Positions 1-10,102 of a DNA stretch of 64,000 nucleotides are shown one piece after another. Location of the stretch: assembly GCF_020360975.1 (NCBI RefSeq), contig NW_025408667.1, positions 3,844,001 to 3,908,000 of the forward strand. The letters are read 5' to 3'. This DNA comes from Hirsutella rhossiliensis (Eukaryota; Ascomycota; Sordariomycetes; Hypocreales; Ophiocordycipitaceae). Made by a program: the position numbers and the translations under genes. Position 1 is the stretch's first letter. Each line of letters starts with the position of its first letter. The notes beneath the pieces were generated by a model, which was not told where the DNA came from, ran no database searches, and saw only the letters and a program-made list of their open reading frames with translations.

Positions 1-2463
1 CTTTTTAATAAAAGCTTTTTTTAGCTAGTAGCTATAGGATATATCTTTACTAATAAAGCCTATTAGTAATAGTTACTTAACTATCTTTTAAGAAGCTAGC
101 TAAGAACTAAAAAAGAAGCTATTAAAGTATAATAATAAGTAGTTTAATTTTTTTATAGCTAGTATTTAACTTAGATAGCTCGACCTACTACCCTTATAGC
201 TACTATAGCCCCTCTTACTACGGCCCCTACTATTACTACTACTGCCCCTCTAGCTCTTCCTCCCTTAAGAGCCTTAACGCTATCTTTAACTATAGCTATT
301 ACCTTAGCCCTAGCTATATCTATTACTCTAGGCCCGGCCCCGGCCCCGTTAGTCCGACTAGTTTAACTAGTCCCTTAATAGACCTATTAGTTCGTTAGTC
401 GAAAAATAAAGGAACTAGTTAAATTAAAACCTCGTTAAAATTAATAATAAGGTATAAAAAAGGGAGGTTTTTTAAGTAGACCTTTTAAAAAAAGATAAGG
501 ACTCCTTAAAGAGATAATAAATAAGAAGGAATCGACCTACTTACTAAGTATATAAAAAGCCTTATTAGCTAAAAGACTACTAATAGGTCTTTAAAGAACG
601 TTAACCTTTTAGAATTATACCTTTTAAAGGACTAAAAGATATTATAAAGAAGTCTCTTAAGGAAGACCCCTTATTATAAAAGAAGATAAAGAAGATTTAG
701 GTTACTAAGAAATAATAACTAACGCCGCTACTCTTATTTAAGCTATAAATTTAAGGGAAAATTATTAGTATAGTAAATCTAGCTTTTATTTTCCTTATAG
801 ATTAGCTAAGCTAAGACTAACTATTAGAGCCCTTTAACTATCCCCTATAAAAATCAGCTATCTTTAATTTTAATACTTCCCTTAATATCTATAATACCTT
901 TTTATAATCCTAGTTCTTTAAGAAGGTATAAAAAGAATACCTTATTACTAAGGAGTTAACTATATAAATAAAAGGATATAAAAGGGTAAATTTTATAATA
1001 AAATTACTTAATAGGTTTATATAAGTTTTTAGATAAAAAAGGGTAGCTTTTTACCTTTAATTTTTAATAAGCTTAATTTCCTTTTACCTTCTTTAAGAGG
1101 AAGGAATCTTCTAGGATATAACTTCTAAGCCTATAAGGCTAGTTTAAAAGAATTAAACGATTAAGCTTATTAAGGAAAGATTTAGTTAATTTATTCTTAA
1201 ATTTTAACCTATCCTTAAAAAGGAACTACTTAAAAAGTTAGCTTACCTTACTAAGAAGAATAAGTCTACTATAAAGGACTTTCTTTTAGTAGCTTAAAGA
1301 GACGGTCTTTTTTAGTATATATAACTTAATTATATAGGACTACTAGCTTTATATAAGGTAGGCTAATAATAAGGCGTTTAAATTAAGGGCCCTAAGACTA
1401 TTAAATATAAATACTATAACTAAGGGAAGACTAAGAAATAAGTTCCTAAATAAACCCTTTTCTAGCTAGACTAGCTATATATAAACTTAGGTTAACTAAA
1501 CTAACGTTTTTAAGGACTAGGAAAGCTTTATTAAGGATAGGTTTCCCTTATTTCTTATAGACTTACTTAAGATTGTTTTTTTTATAACTAGTCTACCCTT
1601 TAAGACTTTATTAACTAAATAAAATCCTACTTTAGCTATAAAGTAAAGAAGATATAGTTTAATAGAAAGCTATTTATAAAGGATATCTTAAACTAGCTTT
1701 AAAAAGGGGGTATTTTACCCTTCTTATTAGTACTAAATACCTAGGCCTAAAATAAAGGGGTAGAATAATTAAGAGGTACTATTAAAAAAAGGGCCTATAT
1801 AATAAGACTTACTATAAGGCTTTCTTATAACCTTTAAAGGGAAGTTATTAAGACCGCCTATTACTTATAAAACTAGACCCTTAGGAACCCTAAGGACCCT
1901 ATAAGAACTACCTAAGAAATAAACTAAAAATCCCCTTTTAAGCTCTTTATAAAAAAAAGAGCCTTACTAGCTTACCTTTATACCTATAGCTATAAGGTAT
2001 ATACTATAACTACTAGTATATAGCTAAAAAGGAAGAAGAAAAGAAAGCTTAATCTTAGAGCCTTTATTAGTTACCTTATTAATTATAATTCTATAAATAT
2101 CTTTTAGATCTAGATTCCTTTTTTATAAAAGGTTATTTTAACTAAGGATATAATTTTTAATAAATCTAGCTTCTTAAATAAAAAGAGGGATTAATAGTCC
2201 TTCTTACTCTCTTAATACTAGCTAATTTAAAAGATTTAAATCCCCCTTTCTTAATAGTATTAAGAAGAGGTTTTAAATAAGGAAACGGAAGAAGAACTTA
2301 ATATTAAAGTAGTTAAGTATAACGCTAACTTTAAAGAAAAAGAAGAAGCTACTAGATTAAATAATCTAGATAAAGAAGGATACTATAAGAAAGTAGTAGA
2401 GCTAGAATACGCTTACCTTCCTATACCCCTTCTTATATAAGAAGAAGATCTAAAAGTAGCTTT
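1..2463 (+). mobile_element. Ty1/copia element, 5' internal part (degenerate)
   Basis: This is the first visible segment of a plus-strand copia element; its 5' LTR and gag start lie before the window. At about 1310-1450 the frame reads as the pre-integrase zinc region (a GPKTI motif followed by two positions where cysteine codons have become tyrosine codons), and integrase-like sequence follows to about 2100. Stops are TAA/TAG, as expected when RIP hits CAA, CAG or TGG. The segment ends with GCTTT (2459-2463), duplicated at 3011-3015 on the far side of an inserted miniature element. The segment is non-functional. Confidence 0.7.
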
Positions 2464-2632
2464 TATAAGAGTCTAGGCGTTGCTTAGACAGTTAATAAGT
2501 ATAGTTAATTAATAAGCTAGGTAGCTTAGTTAATTCGTTACCTTTTATCGCGTGCGTATAATACGCCGTATATAGTAGAGGGGGGTAGTGGCGCGACTAT
2601 AGCCTGTGCCCTCTTAGGTCTACTCTATAATA
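2464..2632. repeat. Left terminal repeat of the TRIM-like element
   Basis: A 169-bp direct repeat equal in length to 2842-3010. Just inside its right border, at about 2632-2648, is a segment complementary to the repeat's own stretch near 2521-2536 (GGTAGCTTAGTTAAT), so the region can fold into a hairpin. Confidence 0.8.
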
Positions 2633-2841
2633 TATTAACTAAGCTACCTACTAGTCGTAGGTTCGAGTCCCCGTGCGTAAGGCTAGACAGGCGCGCATGC
2701 ATACGGGCGCCGCAGCCTAGAGGCGTGTGCATAGCGCAGGCAGCGGGGGATCTTAACCTAGGCTAATAAGTAGTGCGGCACCTAGGGGTAATAGCCTATT
2801 AACTAAGGGAGTAACGGAAGAGAGCGCGGGAAGAAACCATA

Positions 2842-3010
2842 TATAAGAGTCTAGGCGTTGCCTAGACAGTTAATAAGTATAGTTAATTAATAAGCTAGGC
2901 AGCTTAGTTAATTCGTTACCTTTTATCGCGTGCGTGCAATACGCCGTACGTAGTAGAGGGGGGTAGTAGCGCGACTATAGCCTATGCCCTCTTAGGTCTA
3001 CTCTATAATA
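2842..3010. repeat. Right terminal repeat of the TRIM-like element
   Basis: A 169-bp direct repeat of 2464-2632. It keeps several CG and TG dinucleotides where the left copy has TA, so the two copies were mutated independently. Confidence 0.8.
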
Positions 3011-3779
3011 GCTTTTTCTATTAGTTTTCTTATTTTAACCTTTAAAGAGGTAGGAAAGGTACCTTTCTTAAAGGATTACTTAGCTACTTTTTTATTACTA
3101 CTTTAAGAAGTAAAGGAAGGTATAGAGCTTAATATAAAAGAAAACTAACTTTTCCTTAATTTTAATTATTTTTTTAACTTTTATTTAACGCTTATAAAAG
3201 ACGGTTCTTATAAAGTATTTATAGTAAGCTAGCTTTTAAACCTTTATTAGTAAGGAAGGTATATAAAAGAGACCTCCTAGACCTACTAGTAAACTAAAAG
3301 TAGCTAGAAAAACACCCTTTTAAAGAGTAGTTTTTCTAGGCTTAAAAAGACTACCTAGCCTTATATAAAGAGATAGGGTCTTTTAAAGAGGTCCTTAAGG
3401 AAAAGGTAAGAGGAAAATAAGTCCTTAGCTATAAGTAGGTTTTTATCTATAAGACTAATATATATAGCTTCCTTTAAAAGTATAAAGCCTAGCTAGTTAT
3501 CTATAAGAACTAGTAGGAAAAAGGGGATCTTTTTATTAAGGCTATAACCTTAATAGGGATATCTTTTTAAACCCTTATAGCTATAGTAGTAGAATTCGAC
3601 CTTAAACTTAATTAAATAAATACCGTTAACGCCTTTATTAACTACCCCTTTAAGGAAGAAGAAGTTATCTATATACGTTTTCCCCTTAGTTTCTAATAGC
3701 TAGGAAAGGTTTTATAGCTTAGGAAAGCTTTATATAAACTATAAAAATTACCCTTTCTTTAGTAATAGTATTTAATATA
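3011..3779 (+). mobile_element. Ty1/copia element, reverse transcriptase part
   Basis: This continues the copia element after the miniature insertion. From about 3480 to 3770 the plus-strand frame reads through the first half of a copia reverse transcriptase: a KAITL.G.SF block, an FDLKLNQ block, an NAF block and an LRKALY block, in the order expected for the family. Tryptophan and glutamine codons are now stops. The segment ends with TTAATATA (3772-3779), the left 8-bp duplication of the inverted-repeat element that follows. Confidence 0.8.
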
Positions 3780-4311
3780 GAGTATTTCTATTTATATAAT
3801 AGTATATTACTATTTATATACTTACCTTATTTATAAGATATATACTAACGCTAGCCCGCCTTACTTATTTATAAGGCGCGCGCTTAGTAAGTATATATAC
3901 TACCTAAAAACCTATGCCTACGCCTACGCCCTTAGCCGCCCGCCCGCGTACTTTTAGTTATATAACCCTAACTTAATAATCCCTCTAACGCTTAATAAAG
4001 CTAGCGGCGCGCCCCTCTTACTACGTCCTCCTTTTAATCTACTTCCCCTTATATTTCCTTAAGCTAATAATCCTTATTATAACGCTATAAGAGACTATAG
4101 GCTATAGCTAAGTTTATTAATTATAGCGTTAGTAATAGCTTTAAATTTAATATATATATATTTATATAAGCGGGCGCGGGTATTTAAGTAGTATATATAC
4201 TTACTAAGGGCGCGCGGTATAAATAAGTAGGGCGGGCTAGTATTAATATATATCTTAAAAATAAGGTAAGTATATAAATAGTAATATACTATTATATAAA
4301 TAGTAGTACTC
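3780..4311. mobile_element. MITE with 8-bp TSD (hAT-like)
   Basis: A 532-bp element with imperfect terminal inverted repeats of about 130 bp (about 3780-3915 against 4180-4311). Ends read GAGTA...TACTC, and it is flanked by an exact 8-bp duplication TTAATATA (3772-3779 and 4312-4319). Eight-bp duplications are typical of hAT transposons, so a non-autonomous hAT derivative is the best guess; other 8-bp-TSD families remain possible. The centre has no coding capacity. It interrupts the copia reverse transcriptase, whose frame resumes immediately to the right. Confidence 0.78.
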
Positions 4312-4415
4312 TTAATATATTTCCTTAAAGCCCTAGGCTTTAAGAAAGTCCCTTAAGAACTATATATAATATAAAAAGGTAAAATTACTATTTTCTTTTA
4401 TATTAATAATATTAT
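4312..4415 (+). mobile_element. Ty1/copia element, RT fragment before the YxDD site
   Basis: A short piece of copia reverse transcriptase that reads FLKALGF..VPQEPC-like sequence and then FFYINNI, which is the catalytic FFYVDD region with both aspartates now asparagine codons. The non-LTR element inserted exactly here, and TATATTAATAATATTAT (4399-4415) is duplicated at 27443-27459. Confidence 0.75.
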
Positions 4416-5199
4416 TATTATTATTAAGATTATACTAAGGACCTAGCTAAAGGTATCTAAAACTTTAATATTAAATAAGAGGGAAAAACTAAAGTGCCTA
4501 AGAGAAAACCCTCCCCTCTTTTAATATAGGTTTACCTTAAACGAGGTCATAGTAGTAGTATATAGGAAATTTACGCTAGCTACTATAGGCTCCTCCCGCG
4601 AAGTTATATCTTAGCGCGGGCCCTCTTAGGCTATAGCCGCTACTATCCTAAGCGGCCGCGGCCTAGGCTCGCTAGCCTAGGCCTAGGGTTATAGGTAGTA
4701 GTCTCTCTCTAAGGGCCTAACTTATAGGCGCCTCTATTTACCCTAGCTCCCGCGTTATAGCTATATAGCCGCGGTTATATTAGCTTATCGGTCTATTAGT
4801 TAGTAGGGCAGGTAATATCTAGTTACTAGGCTAGGCGCTAATATAGGTCGCTCTTAAGTAGGGCTAGCTAATCGAAATTTAGTCGGCCGGCTTCGCTAAT
4901 CGTAAATCGGTTCCTATCTAGCTACGCGATTTCCTAATTAAGGGCGCGGCGGCCTATAGTTACCTTCTATCTTATAGTTACTAATTACGCGCGCCTAGCT
5001 CGCGCCTATATATACCTACCCTCCCCCCTTAGTTTTATATATGCCTCCTCCTATCCTTTTATTATCTATCTTTTTTAAAGGCCTAACTACTACCTCGCCT
5101 ACCTTATTTTTATAACTCTAGGTCTCCTTAGTACTATATTTAGTTTACTTATTATTATATCGTAATATCTAACTAAGAAGCTAACTTAGGTAGTAGTAG

Positions 5200-6270
5200 C
5201 TTACCTCCTTTAAAACCCCCTCCTTATAAGAAAGTCGCTATAGTAGCGGGATCGGAGCGCTCTATCTTATATTTTACGTATATTAAGCGTCTTACTAGTA
5301 AGCTTACTTATAAGTCCTTTACTAGCTATTAAAACTAGTCTTATATATATTAATCCTAGCTTTATCTTAGGTCGGTCTTACCTTTAGTATTTTTACTAAC
5401 TTTAATAGCTATAAAGGCTAAAGCGTATATCGCTTACGCTAACTCTAACTAGTCTTATTACTAAGTAAGTAACCCCTTCCCGCTATAGTATTATCTAAGT
5501 TTAGTGCTAATCTATATTTTAAATTACCTTTAAAGGTAAGGAGGCCGCTAGTGCCTTTTACTAAGTATAGTCTAAGGTTAATAGCCCTTCCCTTATTAAG
5601 GGTTTAGTATAAAAGCGCTTTTATTACGCTACTCTAGAAACTTATATTCGCGCTAGTTAGAAGGCCCTTATTACTAAGGGTAAGGGCGCGTTAAACGAGT
5701 CTACCCTTAGTTTAGCTACGGTCGCTAAGAATATAGAGACGCTTATATTAGCTTTTACCCGTTTTATAGATAATATTTACTATATATATAAGTCCTTAAA
5801 GAAGTACCTAGGTAAGTTTAGCGACGCTATTAAGACCCTAGCTTAAGTTAGGCCTAAGTCGCTCTTAGTTACTTAAAAGACTCTTATAGCGGTTAATAAT
5901 CTCGCTAACTATTTCTATCCTATTACTAGCGATAGCCTTAATATAAAGGATAGCGGTTTTAATCTTATTAGTTTTACTAGGCCCGTTCTAGCCTTAGTCC
6001 CCTTCGATAAAAAGAAGGGTAAAGGTAAAGGTAAGGCGGTAGCCGCGTTTAAGGCCCTATCTAAGGCTAAGGCTAAGGTGTTTATACCCGCGGCTATCGC
6101 GGAGCTAGCTTAGGAGCTAACCGCGTCTCTTTTTAACGCCGAGCTATAGCTTAGTAGTTCTCTTAGCGCCGAGCCCGCCCTAAAGCGTCCCTATCTTATA
6201 TCGCTTACCGATCTTACTAACTCGTTTAGTAGTATCTTTATAGCTATCGCGGTTTAGTCTTAGCTAAAAT
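5200..6270 (+). pseudogene. Opposite-strand ORF of the non-LTR element, copy A
   Basis: On the strand opposite to the element's RT, a frame of about 235 codons (about 5560-6270) is interrupted only by TAA/TAG codons of the kind RIP makes from Gln and Trp codons. Its residues look like protein: a block with KNIETLILAF, then LKKYLGKFSDAIKTLA, then a lysine/glycine/alanine-rich stretch with DKKKGKGKGKA (about 6008-6035). A second open block in a different frame (about 5213-5330) may be an upstream exon. The same frame is kept in copy B (about 33500-34210). I do not recognise the protein; the basic Lys/Gly/Ala-rich tail suggests nucleic-acid binding, but that is a guess. Confidence 0.5.
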
Positions 6271-8832
6271 TATCGCTAGTCTTAACCTTAACTAGATCTA
6301 AGGTTATAATATAGGCTATAGTAAACGCCTTTATACCGCCGCTAGTATAGGTCTTACTTTAGTATAGACCCTAGTTATTACTTTATCTTATAAGCTAGCT
6401 ATCTAAGCTAGCTCCGGTTTAGGTTTAAGGTTAAGTCTATCTAGTTATTATTAAGGTTCTTATAGTAGTAGTAGTCCTTATACTTCTTATAAGCCTTAGG
6501 TTACTCCCTCCTATACTCTATATACTACCTTAAGGGGGTCTTATTATTCCTACTATAATAATAAGGTAGATATTACTACTAATAAGCTAGGCTAGGGTTA
6601 TAGTTTAAAGGGGGGCTAGTTATTAGCTCTATCTTAGTTTAGTTCTAAGTTAGGTCTTATTCGGTTATAGTCTTTTAGTAGTAAGTCTTATTCTATAGCT
6701 ATTAAGGTCGGTTTAGTTAGGTTATATTAGTTTTATTTAGTCTATAGTTTAATCGGCGAGGTTTATACCTAGTTTAGGTTTAGTTTAGTTAAAGCTATAG
6801 TCCTATAATTATAAGTCCTCTCCTTTCCTAGGTCGCCTTAGTAAGGGAAGTAGTTAGCTAAGGTAGTCTTAGTTAGGGCCGCTCTATCCTTAGCGCGACC
6901 CTAGTTCTATTATCTAGTATATCTATATATAGCCTTTAAGCTAAGTTAAACTAGCGGAGCCTACCTAAGTAAAGGAACTATTATGCTAGCGGCGCTACTA
7001 TCCTTTTCCTTTAAAAGCCCGCTCTTACGTTACCTATATCCTAGGCCTATATTAAGAGGGACTCCCTTACCTCTACTATTAATAGATAGTTAATTATTAT
7101 ATAGTAGATAGTATCTTATCTTTATTTATAGGTATATATTAACGAAACTATACTAAGGACTTATTAGTTAAAAAGGAAGTTATTAAGCCCGATCTTTCCT
7201 ATATATATCTAGGTAATTACTATACTAATATACTTAAGGAGGCCCTTATAATAGTCTAATATTATTACCTTATTAAACTAAGGTAGGAAGTTAGTAGGGT
7301 AAAAGGTAGTTTAGTATTATTAGATCGCGTCTTCCTTAGCGTTCTATTAAGCGGCCTATTCCTTATTTAGCCTTTTAAGCGACTTAGCTTTATTTAGAAG
7401 GTCGTCCGATCTTATCTAGCTCCGGACCCCCCTTATCTCTTTTATAAGGGGGGGTCTACCTAAAGGTAGTACCGCTAAGGGTCTACCCTCTCTTTAGTAT
7501 CGCCTTCTTTTAAGTATACCTATAACCGTATTAAACGCGTATTAGATTTAGCCTAGGAGCCCTAAGTCCTCTAGCCTTTAAAAAGTATCCGTTATTCTTT
7601 AGTTTAAGTAGAGGTCGATTAAAGGTACCTATACCTTTACTTTAACTTAGTAGACTAAGGTCGCGCGGTAGGCGCCTATTACTACTTAGAGGTAGGCTAA
7701 CTAGTCCTAGGTAAGGTCCTATACGATTCTACGTAGTTTCCCCTTTATAGGCGTTATCTTATAGAATATAACTATAGCGTAGGAGATTAAGGACTAGATT
7801 ACCTTATTATAGACTTCCTTAGCGCGTAGTAAGGTATAGCCCTATATAAACGCTACGAGCTTAGTTAAAGCTATAGTCTAGCGCTTTAACTTTACTTAGA
7901 GTTATTTTAAGTGCGCTTTTTAGTATAGTTTCTAGTATACCTAAACCCTTAGTAGGCGGGCCTCTTAGACTAAAGTTACTACGTTAGCCCTAAGGTAAAC
8001 TAGCGTCGTTATCGCTTATCTCCTTTATATAAAGTATAGTAATTCGCTCTTTAATAGTTTAAAAGTAACTATAAACTCGGTCGCTTATTCCGCGTATACC
8101 CTTTAAGCTTCCTTTAAGTATACTACTATAGTAGCCTTATTAGGTCTAATACTAACTATATTTATATTATCGGTAAAGCTAATAGTATAAATACTATATA
8201 TCGAGCTAAGCCTTTTATATAAGGGGGTTATATAGTATAGAAATAGGATTAGGGATAAGGGGGAGCCTTAAGGGACTCTCGTTAGTACTTAAGTTAGCTC
8301 TAAGGTCCTCCTATCAAAGTAAAGGGTCGATCTCCTATTACTTACGAAGCTTTATATTAAGCTCGTAAGCTACCTAAGGTATCCCCTAAGCTCTAGTTCC
8401 CTTATAAGCTTATTATAGTTAACTATATCGAATACGCCCTTAATATCTAGCTATAAGAACGATATAATACCCTTTTAGGCCTATATCGCGCGTACTAGTT
8501 TTATTACTAGTAGGATCGCCGCTTTTATAGAGCGTTCCCTCCTATTCCTTATTTATCCGTTTAGTAAGATACCGTTCGCCTCCGCTACTCCCGCGATCCT
8601 TTAAGCTAGTATCTACTTAAGTACTTTTCCTACTATAAGTAGGAGGGAAATTAGTCTCTAACCCCTTACTATATAGTAGGTATTTAGCCTCTTACCTAGC
8701 TTTTAAATAACTACTACGTTCGCGCTATAGAACTAACCTAGGAAATATAAAAGTTAGGTATAAGCGTTAAAGATCGTAGCTAGTTACTAGACTAAGGCTA
8801 GGCTATACTTCTTAATAAACCCTAAGGGGACG

Positions 8833-9281
8833 TGTGACGACCGGTGTTATTCCTAAGGGATAAACCTATCGAGGGGTTTATGTTAGCAGATATAATAGGG
8901 CGTGGTCTAAGCAATAATAAGTATATCACGTTAGTGATAAGTCGGAGGTCGTAGACCGTAGACTATAACCAGGTGATTAAAATTAGAGATAAATCGTGAT
9001 AAAGATCTATATTAAAAGCTAGAGAGCTATCTATCTAAAGAAGTGAAAGTAGGTGGCTATATATACCCGTAGAGACTGTCCTTAGATTATAGGCCTAGCC
9101 ATAATCCCTAACGTTAGATCGTATAGAGCGCAGTGATCTCGTTGATCCTAGATTACTTAGATCTCTGCGATCCCCTCGATCCTATATCCATTAGATGGTC
9201 GTGCCGACTATTTATCCGTTAGACCGTGTCACGTGCTTAACGCGGTCGACCGTCAGCGGCCTAGTGGCCGTGGTCGTAACA
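8833..9281 (-). repeat. 3' LTR of G1
   Basis: 449 bp; on the plus strand it starts TGTGACGACC and ends GTCGTAACA. It differs from the other LTR at roughly twenty positions by eye, all transitions, and retains the TG...CA ends lost in the 5' copy. Confidence 0.92.
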
Positions 9282-9423
9282 CGATGTCTCCCCTCCTTTT
9301 AGTCTTATCCGCAAGACCTACTATAGCTGCCTTAGCCGCCGTGTATAAATATACCCTTATCGCGTCGTGCGTAAGTGTGTCGTTCCTTGTCTCTTTATCC
9401 TTTCGGGATATGCTGCTGACAGT

Positions 9424-10102
9424 ATGTCTAGTCGTGTACTAAAAAATCGTTCCCGAAAAGCCTCTAAGCGCGCTGCTCTTGCCGAACACATCGACTTAAG
9501 TAGAGATCCTGCCGATATGCCGTGTACTCGATGCTTTAAGGCGAAGAAGACGAATTGTCGGATAGCCGAAAATTCTTCGCGCTATAATAATTATATTGCT
9601 AGTAGTCGTCCCTATTATAATGGTGTTTTAGTGGCCTCTTCTTATGGGTATCTTCTGATTCTTTCTACGCGTGGTGGCTAACGTATTTCTTTTAGTGACC
9701 AAATTGTTAGCGGAGCAGCGTAGGCTGCATTCCGAAGAGGAGGAAGCTAGGGAAGCCTTATTGGAGCTTTAGGCATAGCTTGCGAATCTTTAGTCGTAAA
9801 TGTCTATCGCCGTTAATCGTTTAGCTCGTATCCGGAAGATTCGGAATCGTGCGAAGGAAAAGAGTTCTAAGTTATTTCGTCGTGGTATCTAAGAAGTAGA
9901 TGCCAAGGATGGCGTTTTGCCTGCGCTCGATGCGCATAAGCATTAGGTGGCAAATGACTTGCAATCGTTGGGCGTTCCTAACGAGGCGAATTGGTCCTCG
10001 TTCGGTATTAGTAAGGAGTTTGCGGATCTTAGTCCTTTGATCCCTCCTAAACCTTCTAGTGAAATTATCGAAGTAGAGAGCCGTAGTAGGTTAAGTGCTT
10101 AA
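9424..10102 (+). pseudogene. Opposite-strand Cys-motif/coiled-coil gene of G1
   Basis: This gene runs opposite to gag-pol and lies between pol and the 3' LTR. Exon 1, from the ATG at 9424, encodes a basic stretch and then MPCTRCFKAKKTNCRI with further positions where Cys codons now read Tyr, resembling a fungal CxxC...C motif. After an intron-like stretch (GTATCT at 9648, GCTAAC near 9677, TTTAG at 9691-9695) the next frame encodes a Glu-rich coiled coil (EQRRLHSEEEEA), an RLARIRKIR block and a C-terminal NWSSFG block, ending at the stop 10100-10102. Interior stops are TAG/TAA at former Gln codons. The obvious GT...AG pair leaves a one-base phase mismatch, so the exact splice sites are unresolved. 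G2 and G3 have homologues. Confidence 0.72.

Larger units (their letters stand above)
2464..3010. mobile_element. TRIM-like miniature LTR element
   Basis: Two 169-bp direct repeats (2464-2632 and 2842-3010) flank a 209-bp internal region with no coding capacity, and the whole is bracketed by a 5-bp duplication GCTTT (2459-2463, 3011-3015). The repeats differ at about eight positions, all transitions, consistent with RIP after insertion. Each starts TATAAGAG and ends CTATAATA, which fits an original TG...CA LTR altered to TA...TA. A purine-rich tract (about 2817-2836) lies just before the right repeat, where a polypurine tract belongs. The internal region contains GGTTCGAGTCC (2660-2670), an exact match to the tRNA/Pol III B-box consensus. 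It sits inside the copia pol region. Confidence 0.8.

Noticed and set aside
2640..2680. Possible tRNA gene around the B-box
   Set aside because: No acceptor stem or anticodon arm could be built; only the T-arm-like block is present, inside the TRIM-like element.
4640..4960. GC-richer stretch resembling rRNA at first sight
   Set aside because: It is part of the non-LTR element's 3' region, is repeated in copy B, and shows no rRNA motif.
9648..9695. A firm intron call with exact splice sites in the G1 opposite-strand gene
   Set aside because: The GT...AG pair with a CTAAC branch is convincing, but the 48-bp excision leaves the two exons out of phase by one base in G1, and the same mismatch appears in G2, so I report the intron region but not exact borders.
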